A stretch of DNA of 64,000 bases, taken from assembly GCA_025354165.1 (NCBI GenBank), contig JANXNI010000049.1, positions 1-64,000 of the forward strand. Reading direction: 5' to 3'. The position numbers were made by a program, and so were the translations under genes. The notes beneath the pieces were generated by a model. That model searched no databases, was not told the DNA's origin, and was given only the letters and a program-made list of their open reading frames with translations. Below are positions 57,075-64,000 of this stretch, one piece after another. Source of the DNA: Burkholderiales bacterium (GTDB taxonomy: Bacteria; Pseudomonadota; Gammaproteobacteria; Burkholderiales; Casimicrobiaceae). Numbering within the stretch: the stretch's first letter is position 1; each line of letters starts with the position of its first letter.

Positions 57075-58076
57075 CTACTTAACGCCACCGGCCAGAATAG
57101 TCATCAGCTCCGTGCGCGTCGCCGGATCAACCCAATACTTTTGATGTAGCGGTTTCATGCGACTGATGTACGCGCCAAACTCAACAGGACGCTCAAAAGT
57201 TACCCCGGCTTTTAACGCGATGTCGCGCGCCTCGATCACGCGCTTTTGCCAGAGCTGACGCATCAGCAGCGCAGAGCGTTGCCCGGCTTCCCGCAGCTTG
57301 ATCTGATCAGCGGGAGCAATTTTTTTCCATGCCTGCGTTGACATGACAAGCGCCTCCGGGGTGATCACATGCTCAGTCAGAAAAAAGTTCTTGGCGATCT
57401 TGTAATGACCGGCGCTAATAAAAGACGGCAGGTTGTTTTCGGCGCAATCAATCTTGCCCGTCTCAAAAGCATCCAGCACATCTTTGTAAGGCACTGCGAC
57501 CGGCGTAGCGCCCAGCAGTTTCACCAGTTCCAGGTAAATGTCGGTGGCCTGCACGCGAATGCGCAGACCCGCAAAATCACGCGGCCCAGTCAGCTTCTTT
57601 TTAACGCAATAAAACGAGCGCGCGCCGCCGTCATACCAACCCAGAACTACGTAGCCACCGGCCTCCAGTCGCGTCTTGAATTGATTACCCATGTCGCCAT
57701 CAAGCAGGCGAAACATCTGCTCGGTGTTGGAGAACAGGAACGGCAAATTAATCGCGTTCATGCTCTTGACTTCCTGCGACAACGGACCGAGCCCGAACTC
57801 CGCCATCTCAAGCTCACCCGACTTGACCATCGGCACGGCTTTCGGCTGATCACCAAGCACGCCGTTCGAGAACACATCAATCACCACCCGACCATCGGTG
57901 ATCTTTTTTACATCCTGAGCGAAGCTGTTGAGCGCCACCGTGACCGGGTAGCCATCGGGATGAATGTTCCACAGCCTTAGTGGCGCATTACTCGTCTGCG
58001 GCGCTTGCGCGTGGCTGGCTGCAACCTGCACAAGCAAAACCGAAGCGGCAAGCGCGAGTCTATGGCACAGTTTCAT
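57075..58076 (-). CDS. TRAP transporter periplasmic receptor (DctP family)
   Basis: A 333-residue receptor: signal peptide ending ASHAQ, then LRLWNIHPDGYPVTVALNSFAQDVKKITDGRV, and the DctP signature FAGLRIRVQATDIYLELVKLLGATPVAVPYKDVLDAFETGKIDCAENN with the ligand-contact arginine. TRAP receptors often carry sugar acids such as galacturonate. DctQ and DctM membrane subunits are not in the window. By context the ligand is an uronate or aldarate. Confidence 0.9.
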   Translation of the reverse strand: MKLCHRLALAASVLLVQVAASHAQAPQTSNAPLRLWNIHPDGYPVTVALNSFAQDVKKITDGRVVIDVFSNGVLGDQPKAVPMVKSGELEMAEFGLGPLSQEVKSMNAINLPFLFSNTEQMFRLLDGDMGNQFKTRLEAGGYVVLGWYDGGARSFYCVKKKLTGPRDFAGLRIRVQATDIYLELVKLLGATPVAVPYKDVLDAFETGKIDCAENNLPSFISAGHYKIAKNFFLTEHVITPEALVMSTQAWKKIAPADQIKLREAGQRSALLMRQLWQKRVIEARDIALKAGVTFERPVEFGAYISRMKPLHQKYWVDPATRTELMTILAGGVK

Positions 58077-58128
58077 TTCAAACCTCCTTACACGTTGACT
58101 TGAATGTCAATTTGTGCGAACCATAGCA

Positions 58129-58140
58129 TATGACGTCCTA
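58129..58140. promoter_or_regulatory. GntR-like site upstream of the TRAP receptor
   Basis: TATGACGTCCTA matches the kdgD site (TATGACATCATA) at 10 of 12 positions, 53 bp upstream of the receptor start. It supports a shared regulator for the two genes. Confidence 0.4.
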
Positions 58141-58260
58141 CGTCCTACAATAAAGATGCGCTTCTGGCGTTTGGAAGGAAAAGAACAAGATTATTCTGCA
58201 ATCAATACCCGGCTGGAATGGAAACGCGGCAACGATCAAGCGCGAAAAACGCAAAAAATA

Positions 58261-59592
58261 TCAGCGCAGACGCCCTGCTCCAGCCTGAGCCTTTATCGCG
58301 GCAGTTATCCTGTCCGCCGCATGGACGATGGGCTGATAAGGCGGAACCCAGTCGACATCGCTGGCAACCGGGCTCGACGTTTGCGTCTGCAACATGACCA
58401 CCGCATCGACAGGTACGCCGTTGAGCAAATTTCCAGTTGCAGAAATCCGGTCGCCACGCCAAAGCTTGAAGACGCGCGCCTGGCTCGCATCGATGTCAAA
58501 CACGTTGTTTTCTACGATGAGCTGCGACTTCAAGCCCACGCCAATCGAATAACCGTAACCGTAGTCGGCACCGGCAGTTGCTGTGTAGAGATTGTTGTAG
58601 GCATGCACACGACCGTAGCGAACGCGCGGCGAGCGCTCCTTCACATTGTCAAACCAATTGTGATGCAGCGTGACGCGCAACTTTCCCGCGTCATCACTTC
58701 GGCTATCGCTGTTGCCAATCAGGCTGCCTTTATCGTGATTTTTGAAGTGGTTATAAGACACCGTAATGAGGTCTGCGCCGCGAACGATATCGACCAGGCC
58801 GTCGTGAAACTGCATCGGACGTCCGAGCGACGTACGGTTGATCTTGTCAGGACGGGCACCATCGCTGAACGTGCAATGATCGATCCACACGCGGCGCGAA
58901 CCATAGACGGTCACGTTGTCGTATTCCGAATTCCATTCGCCGTTGGCGTTGTCCTTGGGATCCCATTGTGGAAAGTAGTCGTAGGCATCCTCGAAAGAAA
59001 TGTTTCTTATGAGCACGTTTTCAACGTTCTTCACCATCAGGCTGCCGTTTTTGATGAGTGCGCTGCCACCCACTCCAATCAATGATGTGTTTGAGCCGAC
59101 CGGGATCACGACGACGCTGGCCTGCGTGTCCGCCGAGCGTTTACGCGCAGCTTCGAGCGGGCCTTCCACCGGCTTTTTGCCCCAGGTCTCAACGTCAAAC
59201 TGCTTGGCATAGGCGCTCCAGTCAAACGCCGGATCCTGATAATCGCGCTCAGAGAGCGGGCGATTTTGTGCGTCAACACTCAGATCTATCGTGCCGTCAA
59301 TGAAGATAACCTTGGGCGCACTCGATGGCCCCTTGCTTCCGGCCACCGCGCCAGCCGAGAGCGCGCGCACCAGCTCCGAGCGAGTGCGCACACGATACAC
59401 ATGCGCATCGCCCGCCTTTGCGCCACCCGTAACGGGGCCTTCGTGCGCGCCCCAGCCGTCGTTGGCAGATTGCGTATGATGTGGATTAGAGATATCTGTT
59501 GAAGTCGCCGCCGTCGTCTGCGCGAAGTGGGGTGTCGTGATCGCACACGACGTGAGTGCCGCCACGAACGCAGCGCAAATGAGCGCACGCAT
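58261..59592 (-). CDS. pectate lyase (polysaccharide lyase family 1)
   Basis: A 443-residue lipoprotein-like pectate lyase: signal peptide with lipobox LTSC, then a right-handed beta-helix with RNISFEDAYDYFPQWDP, VWIDHCTFSDGARPDK, HDGLVDIVRGADLITVSYNHF and RVTLHHNWFDNVKERSPRVRYG. The aspartates and arginine of these match the calcium and catalytic positions of PL1 enzymes. It cleaves polygalacturonate by beta-elimination. ATG 59592 lies 5 bp after the ogl stop; the TTG at 59601 is less likely. A surface lipoprotein would degrade pectin at the cell. Confidence 0.9.
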   Translation of the reverse strand: MRALICAAFVAALTSCAITTPHFAQTTAATSTDISNPHHTQSANDGWGAHEGPVTGGAKAGDAHVYRVRTRSELVRALSAGAVAGSKGPSSAPKVIFIDGTIDLSVDAQNRPLSERDYQDPAFDWSAYAKQFDVETWGKKPVEGPLEAARKRSADTQASVVVIPVGSNTSLIGVGGSALIKNGSLMVKNVENVLIRNISFEDAYDYFPQWDPKDNANGEWNSEYDNVTVYGSRRVWIDHCTFSDGARPDKINRTSLGRPMQFHDGLVDIVRGADLITVSYNHFKNHDKGSLIGNSDSRSDDAGKLRVTLHHNWFDNVKERSPRVRYGRVHAYNNLYTATAGADYGYGYSIGVGLKSQLIVENNVFDIDASQARVFKLWRGDRISATGNLLNGVPVDAVVMLQTQTSSPVASDVDWVPPYQPIVHAADRITAAIKAQAGAGRLR

Positions 59593-59597
59593 CACGA

Positions 59598-60749
59598 TCA
59601 ATTCACCGATGCAAGAAACAGCGCAGTCGTACCGTTGCAGTCCGACGAATACAGCACCGATTTTTCATCGGGCGTGAACGAAGGATGAGGATGGGTCAGC
59701 TGACGATCACCGTTCACCACTTTCCACGACGTGTCGTGATGGGCGATTTTTTTGGACGTTTTCGTAGCGACGTCGAACACATGCAGATACGGATCGGGAA
59801 CAACTGTGTGCCCAGCAACATTGGAAACATCCTGCGGTGTTTCCGAACCGTCCCCCACGAGCAACGTGCCCGTGCGATTACTCATCAGGTGCGAACATGG
59901 CGGCATCGCCATGATCAGTTCGTCCGTAAGCGTCGCAGGATCAAGCGAGCGAATGTAGCGCTGCGAATCGCCCTCGATGTAGGAGACATAAATCATCTTC
60001 GAGCCATCCGGCACGAAAAATTCATGGGTGCAGGCCTCGCCATGAGCATGCGGTTTCCCGCAGCGAATATTGCTACCGTCTTCGTTCATGAACCACATGC
60101 GCGCATCGATTAAATCGTGCGGACCTTCGTGACAAAACGCGACCGTGTTGTCGTCGCCGGGACGATATAGCGGATGACCGAGCCAGAGCTTTTCTTCATG
60201 AATCACGGTGCGCTCACCGGTCTTCAAATCAATGCGGATCAGACGGCATCGAGGCTTGCGAAAGAACATTTCGCGAAACTTGGTCCAGTCGGAGAGCGGG
60301 AACCAGTCCTCCTTCGCAATCTCGACACCAACCAGTTTGCTGCAGGCGCTGTTCGCCACCCACGTTCCGTAGCTCACCCACTCAGGAGGCGAGCTGTAAA
60401 CCACTTCTTCGGTCAACGATTTCAGATCAACTCGAATGAGTGAACGAGCGCCGCGAACCAGATACAAAAATGCATCGTCTGGGCTCAAGAAGCCACCGAA
60501 CGCATTTTCGCTTTCGCCTTCGGTTAGTTGCCTTGCCAACTGCGATTCAAGATCAAGTTGGTAGTAGTTGCGGCGTCCGTCAAACTCACCGCTGAACAGC
60601 AATTTTTTGCCATCGTTGCTAAAGCATTTTTGATAAAAATAATTGCGATGGCAGACCACCCCGGGTGGACTCAACTGGGTGACCTTGCCTCCGGTATCGC
60701 GATCAGTGTAAGTGTCGAATTTGAACTGGTGGGTGGCGTGCTTTGGCAT
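59598..60749 (-). CDS. ogl: oligogalacturonate lyase (polysaccharide lyase family 22)
   Basis: A 383-residue cytosolic lyase that splits short oligogalacturonides, including the unsaturated products of pectate lyase. The beta-propeller carries LLFSGEFDGRRNYYQLDL, the substrate histidine stretch AHGEACTHEFFVPDGSKMIYVSY, PPCSHLMSNRTGTLLVGDG and the HPHPSFTPDEKSVLYSSD end. ATG 60749 gives the usual length; the frame upstream is unrelated. Its stop lies 5 bp before the pectate lyase ATG. Confidence 0.92.
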   Translation of the reverse strand: MPKHATHQFKFDTYTDRDTGGKVTQLSPPGVVCHRNYFYQKCFSNDGKKLLFSGEFDGRRNYYQLDLESQLARQLTEGESENAFGGFLSPDDAFLYLVRGARSLIRVDLKSLTEEVVYSSPPEWVSYGTWVANSACSKLVGVEIAKEDWFPLSDWTKFREMFFRKPRCRLIRIDLKTGERTVIHEEKLWLGHPLYRPGDDNTVAFCHEGPHDLIDARMWFMNEDGSNIRCGKPHAHGEACTHEFFVPDGSKMIYVSYIEGDSQRYIRSLDPATLTDELIMAMPPCSHLMSNRTGTLLVGDGSETPQDVSNVAGHTVVPDPYLHVFDVATKTSKKIAHHDTSWKVVNGDRQLTHPHPSFTPDEKSVLYSSDCNGTTALFLASVN

Positions 60750-60768
60750 GTGCGAAATCTTTAGGGGC

Positions 60769-60836
60769 GTAGGATGGACAGCTTCTGCCCACGCGATTCG
60801 AGTTGGAAAGACGGTGGGCACGGGATGCCCACACTA
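60769..60836. repeat. hairpin-type repeat between ogl and the ABC receptor gene
   Basis: GTAGGATGGACAGCTTCTGC at one end and GGTGGGCACGGGATGCCCAC plus ACTAC at the other are diverged inverted copies of the same GTAGG-type sequence. TGGGCA/TGCCCA forms a perfect 6-bp dyad. On the minus strand it starts 4 bp behind the receptor stop codon, so it may end transcription or protect the upstream mRNA. Confidence 0.5.
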
Positions 60837-60840
60837 CCGA

Positions 60841-62136
60841 TCAAAGGCGTTGCAGGATCGTCGCGCCCTGCTCGCTCAACATCTTGGCGGCCTCGTCGGC
60901 GTTGATCTTGCCGTAACCGACTTGCTCAAACACATCGCGCATAAATTTCTGAACGCGTGGATGCTCAAACTGTGCAGCGGGTGGTGTGATCGCGTTGTTG
61001 CGATTGAGCGTTGCGATGCGGGCATAGGCTTTAACTTCCAGCGGACGAAGACGATCTTCTCTCAGCAATTGCTTGAACGCGATTGCCGTGGCCGGAATAC
61101 CTCGACTAAGGTCGAGGATGCGAATCGCCTCTTGGTCAGTCATCATAAAGTCGATGAACTTCGCACCGATCTCGGGATGTTTGCTCCGCTTCGAAACCGC
61201 GTACATGTGAACCGGGCGACCGAACACACCCGAATTCTTGGCATTGGGCAGCGTCAGGAAATCACCCACATCCAGCTCACTACCTTTGCCGGGCAGCGTA
61301 CTTCCGCGCAGGCGAATCACGGAATCCCAGGTGTAGTTTCCAGTCCAGTTGCCCGCGACCCAGTCAGGTTGCTGCTCGGTCGGTTTCTCGACGCCGCCCA
61401 AGCTCGCGCGCAGCGGCAACGGCGTCGCTACGTTTTCGTCCTGAAAGCGTTTGTAAATCGTTACCCAATCTTTGAGCGCCGCTGCGCTCATGGCGATCTT
61501 GCCAGTCTTCGGATCAATGTAGGGCGTGCCGTATTTCTGATAAACGTAAGCATGCGACATCAGAATCATGTCGTAGCCTTCGCCGTCAATCAGGTAGGCT
61601 TTGGGGCCTACTTTGGCGCGCAGCGCTTTGCCCGCAGCGAACATCTCGTCCCATGTTTTAGGCATAGCCACCCCCGCTTTATCGAGCGCGCCTTTGTTCC
61701 AGAAAAACATGCGCGCTGCAAAACCGACGGGCACGGCGTTCAGCTTGCCGTTGATGGTGCCGAGCGCCAGATCATTGTCGGTAAATTCATTCAGCTTCAT
61801 GACCGACGCCGACTTGCGCAGGTCATAAAAGCCATCGCCGCTTTTTGAGAAGGCCGATACCCACGCCCAGTTGACCTGCATGATGTCTGGTTCGGACTTC
61901 CCGGCGATCTGGGTCGTCAGTCGTTCCTGATAACCCTGAAAGCCGGTGTATTCAGCCCTGATCTTGACCTCGGGATTTTTCGCTTCGAACAGTTTGATGG
62001 CTTTGAGAAACGCCTCATGCCGCTCACCGCCGCCCCACCACGAAAAGCGAAGCTCTTGCGCCGATGGCGATGTAGCGCCTAGAGCAAGCGCGACCGCCCC
62101 CACCACGCCAAACGCCTTAAAGATCAATGACTTCAT
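60841..62136 (-). CDS. ABC transporter sugar receptor, oligogalacturonide-type (TogB-like)
   Basis: A 431-residue receptor with a signal peptide ending SPSAQ and the sugar-binding core ELRFSWWGGGERHEAFLKAIKLFEAKNPEVKI, then YQERLTTQIAGKSEPDIMQVNWAWVSAFSK. The SWWGG motif is shared with oligogalacturonide receptors of the tog system. It lies with an ATPase, a permease, ogl and pectate lyase in one operon, which is the main reason for the ligand assignment. Confidence 0.85.
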   Translation of the reverse strand: MKSLIFKAFGVVGAVALALGATSPSAQELRFSWWGGGERHEAFLKAIKLFEAKNPEVKIRAEYTGFQGYQERLTTQIAGKSEPDIMQVNWAWVSAFSKSGDGFYDLRKSASVMKLNEFTDNDLALGTINGKLNAVPVGFAARMFFWNKGALDKAGVAMPKTWDEMFAAGKALRAKVGPKAYLIDGEGYDMILMSHAYVYQKYGTPYIDPKTGKIAMSAAALKDWVTIYKRFQDENVATPLPLRASLGGVEKPTEQQPDWVAGNWTGNYTWDSVIRLRGSTLPGKGSELDVGDFLTLPNAKNSGVFGRPVHMYAVSKRSKHPEIGAKFIDFMMTDQEAIRILDLSRGIPATAIAFKQLLREDRLRPLEVKAYARIATLNRNNAITPPAAQFEHPRVQKFMRDVFEQVGYGKINADEAAKMLSEQGATILQRL

Positions 62137-62155
62137 CTGGTTCTCCGGGGAGGAT

Positions 62156-63286
62156 TTAGTGAGTTGAATTCAGATTGACGCCGGTCTCGGCGTCAAACAA
62201 ATGTGAATGTAGTAGCTGCAGTCCAATGCGCGCTTTGTCGCCACGTTTCAAAGACGAAACGAGCGTCGCCTGACTTGCGGGCAAACGGCTGGTAATCGTC
62301 GAGTCGCCCACGCGGAAATACGCGAAAACTTCACTGCCCATGTATTCGATGTGGCTGATTTCGCAGTCGATCCACAGCACGTCCTTCTCGTCACTTGCGT
62401 TGACCAAAACGTTCTCTGGGCGCAAACCAAGCTTGATCGCCAGCTCAGTGCCGTGAACCGAAAGCTTGCTTTCAGGCAAACGGCTCTTGCCGCCCAGTAA
62501 CGTGACCGTGCGCGCGTTGCCGTCCACTGACAAATGCGCATCGAGAATGTTCATCTCCGGTGAACCTATGAAGCTCGCCACGAAGGTGTTCGCGGGCTGG
62601 TTGTAGAGCATAGACGGCGTATCGAACTGCTGGATGCGACCTTCTTTGAGCACGCAAATGCGCTCGCCCATCGTCATTGCCTCGATCTGATCGTGTGTGA
62701 CGTAAATCACCGTACACGGCAGACCTGCCGCTTTCAATTGTTGATGCAGTTCGGTGATACGAACACGCATCGAAGCCCGCAATTTGGCGTCAAGGTTCGA
62801 CAGCGGTTCATCAAACAAAAACACCTGTGGTTTTTTGACGATGGCACGACCCACCGCGACGCGCTGCGATTGCCCACCGGAGAGTTGACGTGGAAAGCGA
62901 TCAAGCAGGGTTTCGATCTCAAGCAGCTTTGCCGCATCAAGCACCCGCGAATTCACTTCTTCCTTCGGCAACCCTTGCAGCTTCAAACCAAACGCCAGAT
63001 TTTCGCGCACCTTCATGTGCGGATACAGCGCATAGTTCTGAAACACCATCGCAGCGCCGCGATCTTTCGGCGGCGCGCGGTTGACCACTTTGTCGCCGAT
63101 TTTCAGTTCGCCCGAGGTAATGCTTTCAAGCCCAGCGACCATTCGGAGCAACGTGCTCTTGGCACAGCCAGACGGTCCGACCAGGACGACGAACTCACCA
63201 TCGTTTATCTTGAAATCAATATCGTGAACGGCCTTGAAACCGTTCGGATAAACCTTGGCGATTTTGTTGAGTGTGACGCTTGCCAC
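62156..63286 (-). CDS. ABC transporter ATPase (UgpC/MsmK/TogA type)
   Basis: A 376-residue ATPase: Walker A VGPSGCAKSTLLRMVAGLE, Q-loop FQNYALYPHM, signature LSGGQSQRVAVGRA, Walker B QVFLFDEPLSNLD, then a C-terminal TOBE region (LGLRPENVLVN). It powers carbohydrate import, and ATPases of this type often serve several transporters. It starts 12 bp after the permease gene and ends 19 bp before the receptor gene, so all three are co-transcribed. Confidence 0.9.
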   Translation of the reverse strand: MASVTLNKIAKVYPNGFKAVHDIDFKINDGEFVVLVGPSGCAKSTLLRMVAGLESITSGELKIGDKVVNRAPPKDRGAAMVFQNYALYPHMKVRENLAFGLKLQGLPKEEVNSRVLDAAKLLEIETLLDRFPRQLSGGQSQRVAVGRAIVKKPQVFLFDEPLSNLDAKLRASMRVRITELHQQLKAAGLPCTVIYVTHDQIEAMTMGERICVLKEGRIQQFDTPSMLYNQPANTFVASFIGSPEMNILDAHLSVDGNARTVTLLGGKSRLPESKLSVHGTELAIKLGLRPENVLVNASDEKDVLWIDCEISHIEYMGSEVFAYFRVGDSTITSRLPASQATLVSSLKRGDKARIGLQLLHSHLFDAETGVNLNSTH

Positions 63287-63298
63287 GTTGTTCCTTCT

Positions 63299-64000
63299 TT
63301 AACCTTTTAAGCCGGTGCTGGCTACACCATCGACGAAGTGTTTTTGCGCAGCGAAAAACACGGCAACTGAAGGCAACAGCGCCAGAACCGAGATCGCAAT
63401 CACGCTGCCCCACTCCACCTCTTCCGTGGCACCGATGCTGATTTTCAACGCAAGCGAAACCGGATATTTGTCAACGCTCGACAGATAAATCAGCGGCCCG
63501 ATAAAGTCATTCATCGTCCAGATGAACTGGAACACGATCACCGAAATAATGGCTGGCTTCAACAGCGGCACGATGATGTACCAGAGCATTTGTAACGAGT
63601 TGCAGCCGTCCATCTGAGCGGCCTCTTCCATGTCACGCGGAATGCCGCGCAGAAATTGCACCAACATGAACACGAAGAAGGTGTCAGTCGCAAATGCCGA
63701 CGGCAAAATCAGCGGCGTGTACGAGTCAAGCATGTCGAAATGCTGGAACATGATGTACTGCGGAATGCGCAGAACGATCTGCGGCAGCATCATGGTCGCC
63801 ACCATGATTGAGAACAAAATTTTCTTGCCCCAGAAATCAAAACGGGCAAAGGCGTAGGCCACGAGTACGCACGAAATCACAGTGACGATGATGCGCGGAA
63901 TGACGATCAAAAACGAATTGAAAAAGTAGCGCGTGAAGGTGTATTCCGTGCTCGTCTTCCAGCCCTTGATGTAGGGCGTGAAATCTAGTCGCGAAGGCCA
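63299..64000 (-). CDS. ABC transporter sugar permease (TogN-like), 5' end outside the window
   Basis: An inner-membrane permease, open to the window edge; 233 residues are visible and the start is beyond 64000. Several membrane segments and the EAA loop EAAQMDGCNSLQMLWYIIVPLLKP (given in pieces of the ATPase contact) identify the MalG-type half of a sugar importer. The visible start of the reading frame runs as WPSRLDFTPYIKGW without interruption. It is the upstream gene of the operon with the ATPase and receptor; a partner permease should precede it. Confidence 0.88.
   Translation of the reverse strand, partial: WPSRLDFTPYIKGWKTSTEYTFTRYFFNSFLIVIPRIIVTVISCVLVAYAFARFDFWGKKILFSIMVATMMLPQIVLRIPQYIMFQHFDMLDSYTPLILPSAFATDTFFVFMLVQFLRGIPRDMEEAAQMDGCNSLQMLWYIIVPLLKPAIISVIVFQFIWTMNDFIGPLIYLSSVDKYPVSLALKISIGATEEVEWGSVIAISVLALLPSVAVFFAAQKHFVDGVASTGLKG

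Noticed and set aside
58114-59085. Plus-strand open frame antisense to pectate lyase
   Set aside because: Pectate lyase motifs are on the minus strand; this frame is a reading shadow.
60712-61848. Plus-strand open frame (378 codons) antisense to the ABC receptor and ogl region
   Set aside because: It is antisense to the receptor gene, which has a signal peptide and family motifs; no family is recognised in the antisense product.

Overview
The window looks like a chromosomal piece of a beta-proteobacterium, most likely from the Burkholderiales or a close relative. The evidence is the block pyrG-kdsA-eno-ftsB, a complete tctDE/tctCBA tricarboxylate system, additional Bug (TctC-family) receptors, a ppsA/ppsR pair and two secreted proteins with IPTL-CTERM-type C-termini. 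Base composition is moderately GC-rich by eye. I found no transposase, integrase, CRISPR array, rRNA or origin. Species cannot be named from the sequence alone.

Layout. 0-5.3 kb: tRNA-Ala(GGC), a small membrane protein, PEP synthase (ppsA), a small HTH regulator and, divergently, a PHP-domain phosphoesterase overlapping ppsR, the PEP synthase regulator. 5.4-10.6 kb: sensor kinase and response regulator tctED, divergent from the tripartite tricarboxylate transporter tctCBA. 10.9-15.2 kb: a giant glycine-rich, Ig-like, IPTL-CTERM surface protein with four 249-bp tandem repeats. 15.5-17.7 kb: three overlapping genes for an SpoU-type rRNA/tRNA methyltransferase, an APS-kinase-like protein and a sulfotransferase. 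17.8-22.4 kb: the housekeeping run pyrG-kdsA-DUF1330-eno-ftsB. 22.8-34.8 kb: a mixed stretch (P-type ATPase, NYN-domain protein, SOUL haem-binding protein, sterol-desaturase-like hydroxylase, orphan iron-type receptor, inositol-monophosphatase family enzyme, secreted DUF11/dockerin-like protein, YceB-like protein, zinc-free reductase).

34.9-40.0 kb is the most accessory-looking part: an RNase-H/RuvC-like protein overlapping a Ser/Thr protein kinase, a decayed 5' fragment of pxpA, a DUF2383 protein, an unknown membrane protein, an orphan addiction-module antidote and the intact pxpA. 40.2-46.9 kb holds exported proteins (DUF3617, an ice-binding-fold IPTL-CTERM protein, a seven-repeat delta-60 propeller with a dockerin-like tail, a DUF1579-like protein, a lipoprotein), a GNAT enzyme and an SDR enzyme.

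47-64 kb is a sugar-acid and pectin region, all on the minus strand. A tog-like oligogalacturonide ABC transporter, oligogalacturonate lyase and pectate lyase sit upstream of a TRAP receptor, 5-dehydro-4-deoxyglucarate dehydratase, a LacI-type regulator, an IlvD/Edd sugar-acid dehydratase, a Tat-exported SMP-30 lactonase, two Bug receptors, an RraA-like aldolase and alpha-ketoglutaric semialdehyde dehydrogenase. Together these outline depolymerisation of pectin, import, and oxidative conversion of sugar acids to 2-oxoglutarate. Two kinds of candidate operator (LacI-type and a GntR-like palindrome) lie in its promoters.

The most unexpected structure is non-coding. A family of intergenic imperfect palindromes occurs eight times in 64 kb. 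Six copies are exactly 116 bp, with a GTCGAC-type centre at exactly the midpoint and terminal CAGCTTT/AAAGCTG arms. Most lie at gene 3' ends, and two supply the stop codon of the gene they adjoin. A second, shorter hairpin family sits just behind stop codons in the sugar-acid region.
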